DNA of 6,917 nt from Armatimonadota bacterium (GCA_030612305.1 JAUWOG010000125.1:1-6917); one strand, 5' to 3'. Shown: positions 1 through 6,270, numbered from the stretch's first letter. Notes: generated by a model not told the origin, from the letters alone. A program made the numbers and translations.

Positions 1-48
1 ATGTTCTACGCCCGCGTGGGCGGAGTGGAGTACGGCACGGCTCCCTAG
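1..48 (+). CDS. Possible C-terminal tail of an upstream gene (partial)
   Basis: Reading from base 1, frame 1 is open for 15 codons and stops at TAG (46-48). The encoded peptide is MFYARVGGVEYGTAP. Thirteen of the 15 sense codons end in G or C, which matches the coding bias of the genes downstream, so this is plausibly the end of a gene entering from the left. The ATG at base 1 is more likely an internal methionine than a start, because nothing upstream is visible. The peptide is too short to assign to a family. It could also be a chance open stretch in non-coding DNA. Confidence 0.35.
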   Translation: MFYARVGGVEYGTAP

Positions 49-207
49 AAATCGCGTCAGGAGCCCATGTTTCGGCGGTCGGATTTCTGCGCGCCCTGGG
101 CAGGCGAATTGCATAGGACGGACGCAGTTACCGCTTCTAGCAGTTGTCGCTGCTCGCATTTGCGGTATGCGGGGGCGGCACCTGATTGACTACTACCAAC
201 TTGTCAT
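49..207 (+). other. Non-coding leader before the operon
   Basis: No reading frame here has both a plausible ribosome site and coding character. The stretch probably holds the promoter of the gene cluster that follows. The best sigma-70-like pair I could find is TTGTCG (144-149) with TATGCG (166-171) at 16-base spacing, which matches the consensus poorly (4/6 and 3/6). I see no clear terminator, operator palindrome or riboswitch. An ATG at 167 is in frame with the first gene but has no good ribosome site. Confidence 0.4.
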
Positions 208-214
208 GGGAGGA
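208..214 (+). promoter_or_regulatory. Ribosome binding site fixing the first gene's start at 221
   Basis: GGGAGGA is followed by a 6-base spacer and the ATG at 221. The in-frame alternative starts at 167 and 206 have no comparable purine tract at the right distance. This site therefore trims 18 residues from the longest open frame. Confidence 0.8.
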
Positions 215-220
215 TTTGCT

Positions 221-1090
221 ATGCGGATCGGATATCTATGTCGCTACTCGGAAGAGGAAATCGAGTTCGCCAAGTCGGCGGGCTTCGGCAGCATCCAGTT
301 GCTGATATGGCCGGGCGACCCGCTCGACCCGACAGTGACCGATGAAGCCGACATCCTGAAGGCGAAAGAGCAGTACGAGGCGGCAGGCATCGAGGTCTCC
401 GCGCTCGGCTGCTACAAGAACGTGTTGGACCCGGATGAAGCCGAGGCGAAGAAGAACCAGGATTACTTCCGCCTGCTTTTCGACGTGGCCGAGCAGATGG
501 GCGTGGAGTGCATCGGTACGTTCGCGGGTCGCGATCCGGGGCTCGATATCCCCGAGAATATCCCGCTCTTCAAGCAGGTCTGGACGCCGTTTGCTGCCGA
601 AGCCGAGGACCGCGGGCTGACAATCGCCTTCGAGAATTGCCCGATGTTTCATTACTTCCCCTTTCGGGGCGTGAATATCGCCTATACGCCGCGCGCATGG
701 GAGCCGATGTTTGAGGCGGGGCCCTCCCCCGCTCTCGGCATCGAGTACGATCCTTCGCACCTGGTCTGCCTGCTGATGGACTACATGCAGGTGATCTACG
801 ACTGGGGCGAGCGGTTTCACCACGTCCACGCCAAGGACGCCGAAGTGCTGTGGCGCAATGTGACGAAATACGGTATTCTTGAGCCCGGCGCGGTCCGGCA
901 TCGGACGCCCGGCATGGGGGTCGTGAAGTGGAATGAGGTCATCTCGGCGCTGGTCGAGGTCGGCTATGAGGGGAATCTGGACATCGAGGGCCGTCATGAC
1001 CCGGTGTATCAAGGCCCGCGCGAAGACGAGGGCCTGGTCATCAGCCTGCAGCACCTCCAGCAATACGTGAAGCCGGAGTGGATGCACTGA
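221..1090 (+). CDS. Sugar phosphate isomerase/epimerase (xylose isomerase-like TIM barrel)
   Basis: This 289-residue protein has the AP-endonuclease-2/xylose isomerase-like TIM-barrel fold of enzymes that isomerise or epimerise free or phosphorylated sugars with a divalent metal. The start MRIGYLCRY gives the usual first strand. Candidate metal ligands lie at the expected strand ends: Glu138 (FENC), Asp177 (EYDPSH, with His180), His203 (HHVHAKD) and Glu256 (LDIEGRHD). The segment RHRTPGMG (227-234) before Trp237 resembles the Arg/Gly-rich loop that shapes the sugar pocket in many relatives. There is no signal peptide, so it should be cytosolic. It is the first complete gene of the cluster, 44 bases before the RbsD-like gene, which also acts on sugars. 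The fold and metal site are well supported. The substrate is unknown: a keto-sugar 3-epimerase, a hydroxypyruvate isomerase-like or an inosose-type activity all remain possible. Confidence 0.88.
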   Translation: MRIGYLCRYSEEEIEFAKSAGFGSIQLLIWPGDPLDPTVTDEADILKAKEQYEAAGIEVSALGCYKNVLDPDEAEAKKNQDYFRLLFDVAEQMGVECIGTFAGRDPGLDIPENIPLFKQVWTPFAAEAEDRGLTIAFENCPMFHYFPFRGVNIAYTPRAWEPMFEAGPSPALGIEYDPSHLVCLLMDYMQVIYDWGERFHHVHAKDAEVLWRNVTKYGILEPGAVRHRTPGMGVVKWNEVISALVEVGYEGNLDIEGRHDPVYQGPREDEGLVISLQHLQQYVKPEWMH

Positions 1091-1118
1091 ACCGGATAAT
1101 CCATTGCCGATTACTCAT

Positions 1119-1123
1119 AGGGG
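1119..1123 (+). promoter_or_regulatory. Weak ribosome binding site of the RbsD-like fusion gene
   Basis: AGGGG lies 11 bases before the ATG at 1135. It is shorter and further away than the other Shine-Dalgarno sequences in this cluster, so the gene may be translated less strongly or coupled to the gene before it. The DUF4177-like residues begin almost at Met1, which supports this start. Confidence 0.5.
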
Positions 1124-1134
1124 CGTGAACAGAC

Positions 1135-1719
1135 ATGGACAAGTGGGAATACACACAGGCTACGGAGATGGACGAGATTGTGGAGCTGAGCACGGCGGGC
1201 TGGGAGGCCGTCGCGCAGACGCCTGCAGGTACGATTCTGCTCAAGCGGCTGGCGCCGTCTCTCCGTGACGAACTCACGGAGGTGAGCGTCGAGGCCTTCT
1301 TCGCCGCCGGCGAGCAGGAGATGGGCGAACCCGAAGGCGGCAGCAAGCTGCTCAATTCGGACCTCGCCTATATCGTCCGCAACCTCGGCCACACTGACAT
1401 GCTTCTCATCTCCGACATGGGCTTCCCGATGCCGGAGTTGGAGCACAGCCTTGATTTGGCGCTGATGCCCGGGGTGCCCACGGTGCCCGAGGTGCTGGAG
1501 GCGATCTCGACGGATTTCTCGTTTGACCGGATCATCATCGCCGCCGAGGCGCATCAGGCTGTGCCCGAGCGCGTAGCCGAGTTGCGGGGCGGCTTCGGCG
1601 TGCCGGTCGAGGATGTCGAGAGTCACGTGGCCTTCAAGCATACGGCGGAGAAGTGCAAGGCGGGAGTCCGCACCGGCGACGCGACGCCGTTCGGTAATGT
1701 GATTCTCGTGTGTGGATAG
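1135..1719 (+). CDS. RbsD/FucU-family sugar mutarotase (ribose pyranase-like) with N-terminal DUF4177-like domain
   Basis: The protein has 194 residues. About residues 66-194 match RbsD/FucU proteins, which catalyse pyranose-furanose or anomer interconversion of sugars such as ribose and fucose. KLLNSDLAYIVRNLGHTD (71-88) followed by ISDMG (92-96) is the family hallmark. Counting against B. subtilis RbsD places His86, Asp94, His164, Lys168 and Asn188 at the positions of its His20, Asp28, His98, Lys102 and Asn122. The position of Tyr120 is Phe186 here (TPFGNVIL). Residues 1-40 look like a DUF4177-type small domain: WEY at 4-6, GWE at 22-24 and ILLKR at 34-38. A linker of roughly 30 residues joins the two parts. 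Ordinary RbsD proteins are about 130-140 residues, so the N-terminal domain is an addition. The protein is predicted cytosolic. Family assignment is firm; the substrate, and activity given the Tyr-to-Phe change, are open. Confidence 0.88.
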   Translation: MDKWEYTQATEMDEIVELSTAGWEAVAQTPAGTILLKRLAPSLRDELTEVSVEAFFAAGEQEMGEPEGGSKLLNSDLAYIVRNLGHTDMLLISDMGFPMPELEHSLDLALMPGVPTVPEVLEAISTDFSFDRIIIAAEAHQAVPERVAELRGGFGVPVEDVESHVAFKHTAEKCKAGVRTGDATPFGNVILVCG

Positions 1720-1750
1720 ACTGAGAACAGACCGCCCGCGTCATTGCGAT

Positions 1751-1758
1751 AGGGGGAG
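1751..1758 (+). promoter_or_regulatory. Strong ribosome binding site of the sulfatase gene
   Basis: AGGGGGAG sits 6 bases before the ATG at 1765. It supports a start that gives a protein without a signal peptide, because the sulfatase core begins about 11 residues after this methionine. Confidence 0.75.
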
Positions 1759-1764
1759 ACAACC

Positions 1765-3150
1765 ATGCCCACCGGGACGAGGACAGACAGCCTGCCGAAC
1801 GTCATCTTCATACTCACCGACGACCAGGGCCCGTGGGCGGCAGGCTGCTACGGGAATCACGAAATCCGCACGCCAAACATAGACCGGCTCGCCGACACGG
1901 GGGTGCGTTTCAGCAAGTTCTTCGTCGCGTGTCCGGTCTGCTCGCCGAGCCGCGCGACGTATCTCACCGGCCGCATCAATTCGCAACACGGTATCCACGA
2001 CTGGATACCGCGCGACGAGAACTTCCGCGACTGGATCGGCAGCGAAGTCGCCTACACTGACGTCATGGCCCGACACGGCTACACCTGCGGTCTCTCCGGC
2101 AAGTGGCACATGGGCGACTCGCTCCATCCCCAGCACAGCTTCGGCTTCTGGTACGCCCACCAGTTCGGCGGTGGGCCATACCACAACGCCCCGATGGTCC
2201 GTGACGGCAAGCCGATAGACGAGCCCGGATATGTCACCGATGTCATCACCGACGAAGCGCTCGGATACATGGACCGCCGGCACGATGACGCCGACCCCTT
2301 CTACCTGAGCGTCCACTACACCGCGCCGCACAGCCCCTGGACCGGACACCCGCAGGAGATCGTGGATTCGTATGACGACTGCCCGTTCGAGACCTGCCCG
2401 CAGGAGGAGCAGCACCCCTGGGCCATCAGCCTCACCGACGACTGCCTGGGAAACCGGGAGATGCTGAAGGGCTACTTCGCCGCAGTGACCGCCATGGACA
2501 ACAACGTCGGGCGGATCATTGACCGGGTCGAGCAGCTCGGCCTGCGTGATGACACGCTCATCGTCTTCTGCTCCGACAATGGTTTTTCATGCGGGCATCA
2601 CGGATTCTGGGGCAAGGGCAACGGCACGGTGCCCCGCAACATGTACGAGAACTCGATTACCGTGCCCTTCGTTGCCTCGCAGCCGGGGCGCATCCCACAG
2701 GGCCATGTCAGCGGGGCGATGATGAGCGCCTATGACTTCATGCCGACACTGCTCGATTACCTCGGCATGGGCGACGAGGTCCCCTACGACGAGCAGAACC
2801 TCCCCGGCACGAGCTTCGTGCCGAACTGGCTGGGCGATGACTCGACCGGGCCTGAGATCGTAGTCGTCTATGACGAGTACGGCCCGGTGCGCATGATCCG
2901 GACGCAGCAGCATAAGTATGTCGAGCGCTATCCCGACGGGCCGAATGAGCTGTTCGATCTGGCTACCGATCCGGACGAGCGCGAGAACCGGATTGATGAT
3001 CCCGCTATGACCGGCACGATCAGCGAGCTCAAGACCGCGATGGAGGACTGGTTCGCGAAGTACGTGACTGAGGAGCATGACGGCCTCAAGCAGACGCACG
3101 CTGCGGAGGGCCGCCCGATCGGCACCCATCCGCGCGACCTCGAGCAATAG
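1765..3150 (+). CDS. Cysteine-type (formylglycine-dependent) sulfatase, apparently cytosolic
   Basis: This 461-residue protein belongs to the alkaline phosphatase-like superfamily of S1-type sulfatases, which hydrolyse sulfate esters. PNVIFILTDDQG (11-22) supplies the first metal-binding pair Asp19-Asp20. CSPSR (59-63) is the CxPxR sulfatase signature, in which Cys59 is converted to formylglycine. Other expected active-site residues are Arg63, Lys113 and His115 (SGKWHMG), His189 (APHSPW), Asp271-Asn272 (SDNG) and Lys284 (FWGKGNG). The C-terminal subdomain carries the common NELFDLATDP motif (394-403). Length is typical for the family. I see no N-terminal hydrophobic segment, so unlike many polysaccharide sulfatases it is probably not exported. 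It would need a maturing enzyme (FGE or anSME), and none lies in this window. The flanking sugar isomerase/epimerase genes suggest a sulfated sugar or oligosaccharide as substrate. The superfamily is certain; the exact substrate is not. Confidence 0.95.
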   Translation: MPTGTRTDSLPNVIFILTDDQGPWAAGCYGNHEIRTPNIDRLADTGVRFSKFFVACPVCSPSRATYLTGRINSQHGIHDWIPRDENFRDWIGSEVAYTDVMARHGYTCGLSGKWHMGDSLHPQHSFGFWYAHQFGGGPYHNAPMVRDGKPIDEPGYVTDVITDEALGYMDRRHDDADPFYLSVHYTAPHSPWTGHPQEIVDSYDDCPFETCPQEEQHPWAISLTDDCLGNREMLKGYFAAVTAMDNNVGRIIDRVEQLGLRDDTLIVFCSDNGFSCGHHGFWGKGNGTVPRNMYENSITVPFVASQPGRIPQGHVSGAMMSAYDFMPTLLDYLGMGDEVPYDEQNLPGTSFVPNWLGDDSTGPEIVVVYDEYGPVRMIRTQQHKYVERYPDGPNELFDLATDPDERENRIDDPAMTGTISELKTAMEDWFAKYVTEEHDGLKQTHAAEGRPIGTHPRDLEQ

Positions 3151-3171
3151 CCGGTACGCAAACGATCTTCC

Positions 3172-3177
3172 GGAGGG
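3172..3177 (+). promoter_or_regulatory. Ribosome binding site fixing the second isomerase start at 3185
   Basis: GGAGGG lies 7 bases before the ATG at 3185. The longer in-frame start at 3077 would overlap the sulfatase end by 74 bases and add 36 residues of Arg/Ser-rich sequence that does not look like a protein of this family, so 3185 is preferred. Confidence 0.8.
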
Positions 3178-3184
3178 CAATAGC

Positions 3185-3961
3185 ATGGAGCTTGGACTGT
3201 CCACGTATAGTGTGCGCGACTATCTGCGCGACGGCAGGATTCCACTTGTGGAGTTCGCCGCCTTCGCCGCCGATGAGGGTTTCCGCGCTCTGGAGTACAA
3301 TAACCTGTTCATTGACGACTGGAGCGATGGCTTCATGCGCGAAGTCCGGGCCTCGGTGGATGAAGCCGGAGGCACGGTCGTCTGCCTCGCGCATGAAGGC
3401 TCGTTCTGCTCCGCTGACGCCGGGGAACGCGGCGAGTACATCGAGACGCTGCGCTCGCACATGGAGGCCGCGAGTATTCTCGGCGCGCCTTTCATACGGG
3501 TGAACCTCGGGCGCTGTGAGGACGAGGAGAATGATTTCACCGATGGCGTCGAGTACTCCATAGAGGGCTTCAATGCGCTGCTTCCTGAGGCGAAGAAGCG
3601 CAACATAAGGCTGACGCTGGAGAACCACGGCGGCCCGAGCAGAAGTGCAGATGCCATGCTGCGCATCATATTTGGCACGGACACCGAATGGGTCGGCACC
3701 TGTCCGGATTCGGGCAATGACTTAGTGGGCGGGGATAAGTACACGGAGCTTGGCAAGCTGTTTCCGTTCGCCATGCACGTACATGCCAAGTCGTATGACT
3801 TCGGGCCGGATGGTGAGGAGACCTCGATTGACTACGCCCGCGTGATACGGATGCTGAGCGATGTGAGCTACGACGGCGTGCTGGCCATCGAGTATGAAGG
3901 TCACGATGAGCAGATCGAGGGCGTCCGCCGGACGCGCGACCTGCTGCGGAAGTACATGTAG
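3185..3961 (+). CDS. Second sugar phosphate isomerase/epimerase (TIM barrel)
   Basis: This 258-residue protein is another xylose isomerase-like TIM barrel and is expected to be a metal-dependent sugar isomerase or epimerase. It starts MELGLSTYSV, typical of the first strand. Probable ligands are Glu146 (LENHGG), Asp175 (CPDSGN), His200 (HVHAKSYDF) and Glu236 (LAIEYEG), with Glu37 (LEYN) near the pocket. It differs from the first barrel in length and lacks its Arg-x-Arg-x-Pro-Gly loop. The segment SIDYARVIRML (214-224) followed by SYDGVLAIEYEG (228-239) is a common ending in this family. The two barrels therefore look like distinct subfamilies rather than a recent duplication and probably catalyse different steps. 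No signal peptide is present. It sits 34 bases after the sulfatase and 29 before the URO-D-like gene, consistent with co-transcription. Substrate unknown. Confidence 0.88.
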   Translation: MELGLSTYSVRDYLRDGRIPLVEFAAFAADEGFRALEYNNLFIDDWSDGFMREVRASVDEAGGTVVCLAHEGSFCSADAGERGEYIETLRSHMEAASILGAPFIRVNLGRCEDEENDFTDGVEYSIEGFNALLPEAKKRNIRLTLENHGGPSRSADAMLRIIFGTDTEWVGTCPDSGNDLVGGDKYTELGKLFPFAMHVHAKSYDFGPDGEETSIDYARVIRMLSDVSYDGVLAIEYEGHDEQIEGVRRTRDLLRKYM

Positions 3962-3980
3962 AAACCCGGCCGGCATTGCA

Positions 3981-3985
3981 GGAGG
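3981..3985 (+). promoter_or_regulatory. Ribosome binding site fixing the URO-D-like start at 3991
   Basis: GGAGG is followed by a 5-base spacer and the ATG at 3991. An in-frame TTG at 3976 lies upstream of this purine tract and would place the ribosome site inside the gene, so it is rejected as the start. Confidence 0.85.
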
Positions 3986-3990
3986 ATTTG

Positions 3991-4989
3991 ATGACAAGCA
4001 AAGAAATAATCCGACGCGTCGTGGATTTCTCGGGGCCGGAGCGGATCGGGATGAGCTTCTCTCCCTATCAAGAGGAGCCGCGCCTCAATGACTTCATCGG
4101 CATCGGCGCAACGCCTGACCCCGACTTCGACGACCGGCATCACGAGCGCGACGGCAAGCCATACTGGTACGACATGTGGGGGAACCTGTGGTCGAAGGCC
4201 GACCCGACACATTCCGGCGAGGTCGTCGAGGGCGCTATCAGCGACTGGGCGCAGCTTGATGACTTCCAGCTCCCGCCGCTTGACGATCCCTCCCGCTACG
4301 AAGACGCGAAGAGGGCCCGCGCGGAGCATCCCGACATGTACTGCTGCGGCGGGCTGCCCGGTTGCGGCTTCAACATCACGCGCAAGATCCGTCGTCTCGA
4401 CAACTTCCTCGCCGATTGCGCGCTGTATCCGGATCATGTGCGGGAGCTGAACCGCCGCGTCAACGACCTGATGGTGCGGATGGCCGAGCTCTATGCCGAG
4501 GCCGGCGCGGACGGCATCGTCTATTGCGAAGACTGGGGCACGCAGGACCGCCTCATGATCCATCCCGACATGTGGAAGGACCTCTTCCTGTTCACGTTCG
4601 AGAAGCTCTTCGGGCGCTGTCAGGAGCTCGGCCTCGATGTCTGGATGCACAGTTGCGGCTGTGTCGAGGACATCATTGACCCGCTCATCGGCGCGGGCGT
4701 GGCGGCCCTTCAGTTCGACCAGCAATCCGTCTATGGCGGCGTCGAGGGGCTCAATGAGAGATACGGCGGGCGCGTCGTCTTCCATCTGCCGGTGGACATC
4801 CAGACGATTCTGCTGACCTGTGACAAGGACATCATCCAGGCCGAGGCCAGGAAGGCGCGCCGGCTACTCGGCGGATACAACGGCGGCTTCGTCGCCAAGA
4901 ACTACGGCGACCACCGGGCGCTGGGCATCAGCGAAGACGAGCAGCAGTGGGCCTACGAAGCCTGGTGCGAGGTCATGTACTACGAGTAA
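3991..4989 (+). CDS. Uroporphyrinogen decarboxylase (URO-D)/corrinoid methyltransferase-like protein
   Basis: This 332-residue protein resembles the URO-D superfamily, which holds true haem-pathway decarboxylases and zinc-dependent methyltransferases of the MtaA/MtbA type. Visible landmarks are GIVYCEDWGTQ (175-185), a typical superfamily strand and loop, and WMHSCGCVEDIIDPLIGAG (218-236), which carries the His-x-Cys-Gly motif (His220, Cys222) used by MtaA-type enzymes for zinc, plus an extra Cys224. The N-terminus lacks the substrate-binding arginine motif I would expect in a genuine HemE, so haem synthesis is unlikely. The C-terminal Gly-rich segment GGYNGGFVAKNYGDH (294-308), where MtaA-type proteins place their third zinc ligand Cys, contains no cysteine. 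No corrinoid protein or partner methyltransferase is encoded nearby. Such orphan URO-D-like genes are common in sugar and polysaccharide loci, but their reaction is not established. The superfamily is confident and the function is open. Confidence 0.85.
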   Translation: MTSKEIIRRVVDFSGPERIGMSFSPYQEEPRLNDFIGIGATPDPDFDDRHHERDGKPYWYDMWGNLWSKADPTHSGEVVEGAISDWAQLDDFQLPPLDDPSRYEDAKRARAEHPDMYCCGGLPGCGFNITRKIRRLDNFLADCALYPDHVRELNRRVNDLMVRMAELYAEAGADGIVYCEDWGTQDRLMIHPDMWKDLFLFTFEKLFGRCQELGLDVWMHSCGCVEDIIDPLIGAGVAALQFDQQSVYGGVEGLNERYGGRVVFHLPVDIQTILLTCDKDIIQAEARKARRLLGGYNGGFVAKNYGDHRALGISEDEQQWAYEAWCEVMYYE

Positions 4990-5010
4990 CGACAACTGCG
5001 ACCGGCTGCA

Positions 5011-5017
5011 GGAGGAG
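5011..5017 (+). promoter_or_regulatory. Ribosome binding site defining a GTG start at 5023
   Basis: GGAGGAG is followed by 5 bases and GTG at 5023. The first in-frame ATG falls well inside the family-like region, so the GTG is the supported start. Confidence 0.85.
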
Positions 5018-5022
5018 CAACC

Positions 5023-6270
5023 GTGCCCGAAGATGACGCGCTGGAGCCAATCCCTACTGCGGGAAGTCCGGAACAGATAGGCGAGGCGTTCGGCGGGGTC
5101 AATTCCCGGGCGATATGTCTCCATCTGGCGGCTTTCCTGGAGACTTGCAGCGCCAACGGCCTCGATGAAGCCGGTGTCATCGAGAGGTCGCAGACGGGCC
5201 TGGGTATCATCCGCGAGCTCGCGCCATGGTGGGAGGCGGAGATGGAGGCGCTGGCCGAGGCGGCGGCCGTCTCCCCCGCGCTATACAAGGCCTTCGCCAT
5301 CGGGAAATACCGGGGCCTGTTTTTCGGGGAGCCGGAGTGTACGTCCTATGCCGCGACGGGAAGCTGCGTGCCATTCCCGGCCGGCACTTCCTTCCACAAG
5401 AGCCGCGACAATGTGAGTCGCCTGCAGTGCGCTTTCGTGCGACGCGTCGAGGACCCCGCGCACGATGTCTATGCCTGGTGCGGCACCTCCGACACCTCCG
5501 ACGCCACCCCCATGATGTTCGTAAATGAACACGGCCTCGCCGGCTCTGCCGACACCGGTGGCAAGGACCCCAACTTCTATGGCGAAGGCCTTGTGAACAC
5601 CTTCAGCCTCCGCTACATCGCCGAGACCTGCCGCGACTGCAACGAAGCCCTCGCCGTGCGCCGGCACTGGACCGAGAACCGCTACTCCGCCGGCGGCAGC
5701 ATCAAAACCAACTACATGTTCTCCGACGCCGCCGGCAATATCTTGCGCGTCGTCCAGTCCAATGATGCCATCGAGCCGCAGATGACCACCGAGGGCATTG
5801 TGATGAACTGCTACCGGAAGAGGCTGGAGAGCGACCTGCTCCGCCATGCCGGCTACCTGGATGCTTTCGCGCTCAGCGACGCGTCCCGCATCAAGTCGGT
5901 CTCGATGCCCAGCACGATCTCGTCGCTTTCGGTTGACTGCCGGCCCGAGCATCCGGGGTCGCTCACCTGCGCGTGGTTCGCTCTGGGGCGGCCGACGCGC
6001 GCTGCCTATGTGCCGGTATTCGTCGCCTCACGCAATGTCCCGAGGGCGCTGCTTGACGGGAGCATCTATCGCCGCTCGATGCCAAGCCGTGCCCGCATGG
6101 GAGAGATTCGCGAGATGGAAAGCCGCTTCAAGGCGCGAGCAGAGGAATGCCTCGAACAGGCGCGCGAACTCATCAGGTGCGGCGAACCTGAGGGGATTGC
6201 CGACCTGACTGAGCGAGTCACGGCCGATTGTGTGCGGGAAGTCCTCGACAAAATGCCCGGCGATGTCTAA
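5023..6270 (+). CDS. C45-type autoproteolytic acyltransferase/amidohydrolase (Ntn-hydrolase)
   Basis: This 415-residue protein with a GTG start resembles the peptidase C45 family (acyl-CoA:6-aminopenicillanate acyltransferase and relatives). These are Ntn-hydrolases that self-cleave before a cysteine and then make or break amide bonds. Residues 15-100 form the expected helical propeptide-like part (SPEQIGEAFGG at 15-25, ALAEAAAVSP at 76-85). The likely nucleophile is Cys106 in EPECTSYAA, close to the Cys103 position of the fungal enzyme; the preceding residue is Glu rather than the Gly seen there. Further family features are HKSRDN (125-130), corresponding to the usual RNxD segment, FVNEHGLAGS (166-175) and KTNYMFSDAAGNI (228-240). 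A charged helical tail occupies roughly 355-415. No signal peptide is evident, so it should act in the cytosol. It is 33 bases after the URO-D-like gene. It could remove an N-acyl group from an amino sugar or hydrolyse another amide. The family is fairly sure and the substrate unknown. Confidence 0.82.
   Translation: MPEDDALEPIPTAGSPEQIGEAFGGVNSRAICLHLAAFLETCSANGLDEAGVIERSQTGLGIIRELAPWWEAEMEALAEAAAVSPALYKAFAIGKYRGLFFGEPECTSYAATGSCVPFPAGTSFHKSRDNVSRLQCAFVRRVEDPAHDVYAWCGTSDTSDATPMMFVNEHGLAGSADTGGKDPNFYGEGLVNTFSLRYIAETCRDCNEALAVRRHWTENRYSAGGSIKTNYMFSDAAGNILRVVQSNDAIEPQMTTEGIVMNCYRKRLESDLLRHAGYLDAFALSDASRIKSVSMPSTISSLSVDCRPEHPGSLTCAWFALGRPTRAAYVPVFVASRNVPRALLDGSIYRRSMPSRARMGEIREMESRFKARAEECLEQARELIRCGEPEGIADLTERVTADCVREVLDKMPGDV

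Noticed and set aside
9..22. Small hairpin CGCCC/GGGCG
   Set aside because: A 5-bp stem inside a likely coding tail with no T tract after it; not a terminator.
144..171. Possible sigma-70 promoter, TTGTCG with TATGCG
   Set aside because: Matches of 4/6 and 3/6 with 16-base spacing are too weak in a GC-rich leader to call.
236..1087. Long reverse-strand open frame opposite the first isomerase
   Set aside because: It mirrors a gene with clear TIM-barrel motifs and a ribosome site. High GC bias produces such antisense frames, and the translation shows no family features.
1741..2415. Reverse-strand open frame opposite the sulfatase start
   Set aside because: It overlaps the catalytic core of a well-supported sulfatase and has no recognisable motif of its own.
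3901..4785. 294-codon reverse-strand open frame opposite the URO-D-like gene
   Set aside because: The forward gene has the superfamily motifs. The antisense product is low-complexity with no recognisable domain.
3991..4989. Annotation as HemE (true uroporphyrinogen decarboxylase)
   Set aside because: No HemE-like N-terminal arginine motif was seen, the HxCG motif points to methyltransferase-like relatives, and no haem genes are nearby.
5281..5952. Gly/Val/Ala-rich reverse-strand open frame opposite the C45 gene
   Set aside because: Composition is typical of an antisense shadow in GC-rich DNA, and the forward strand carries a convincing Ntn-hydrolase.
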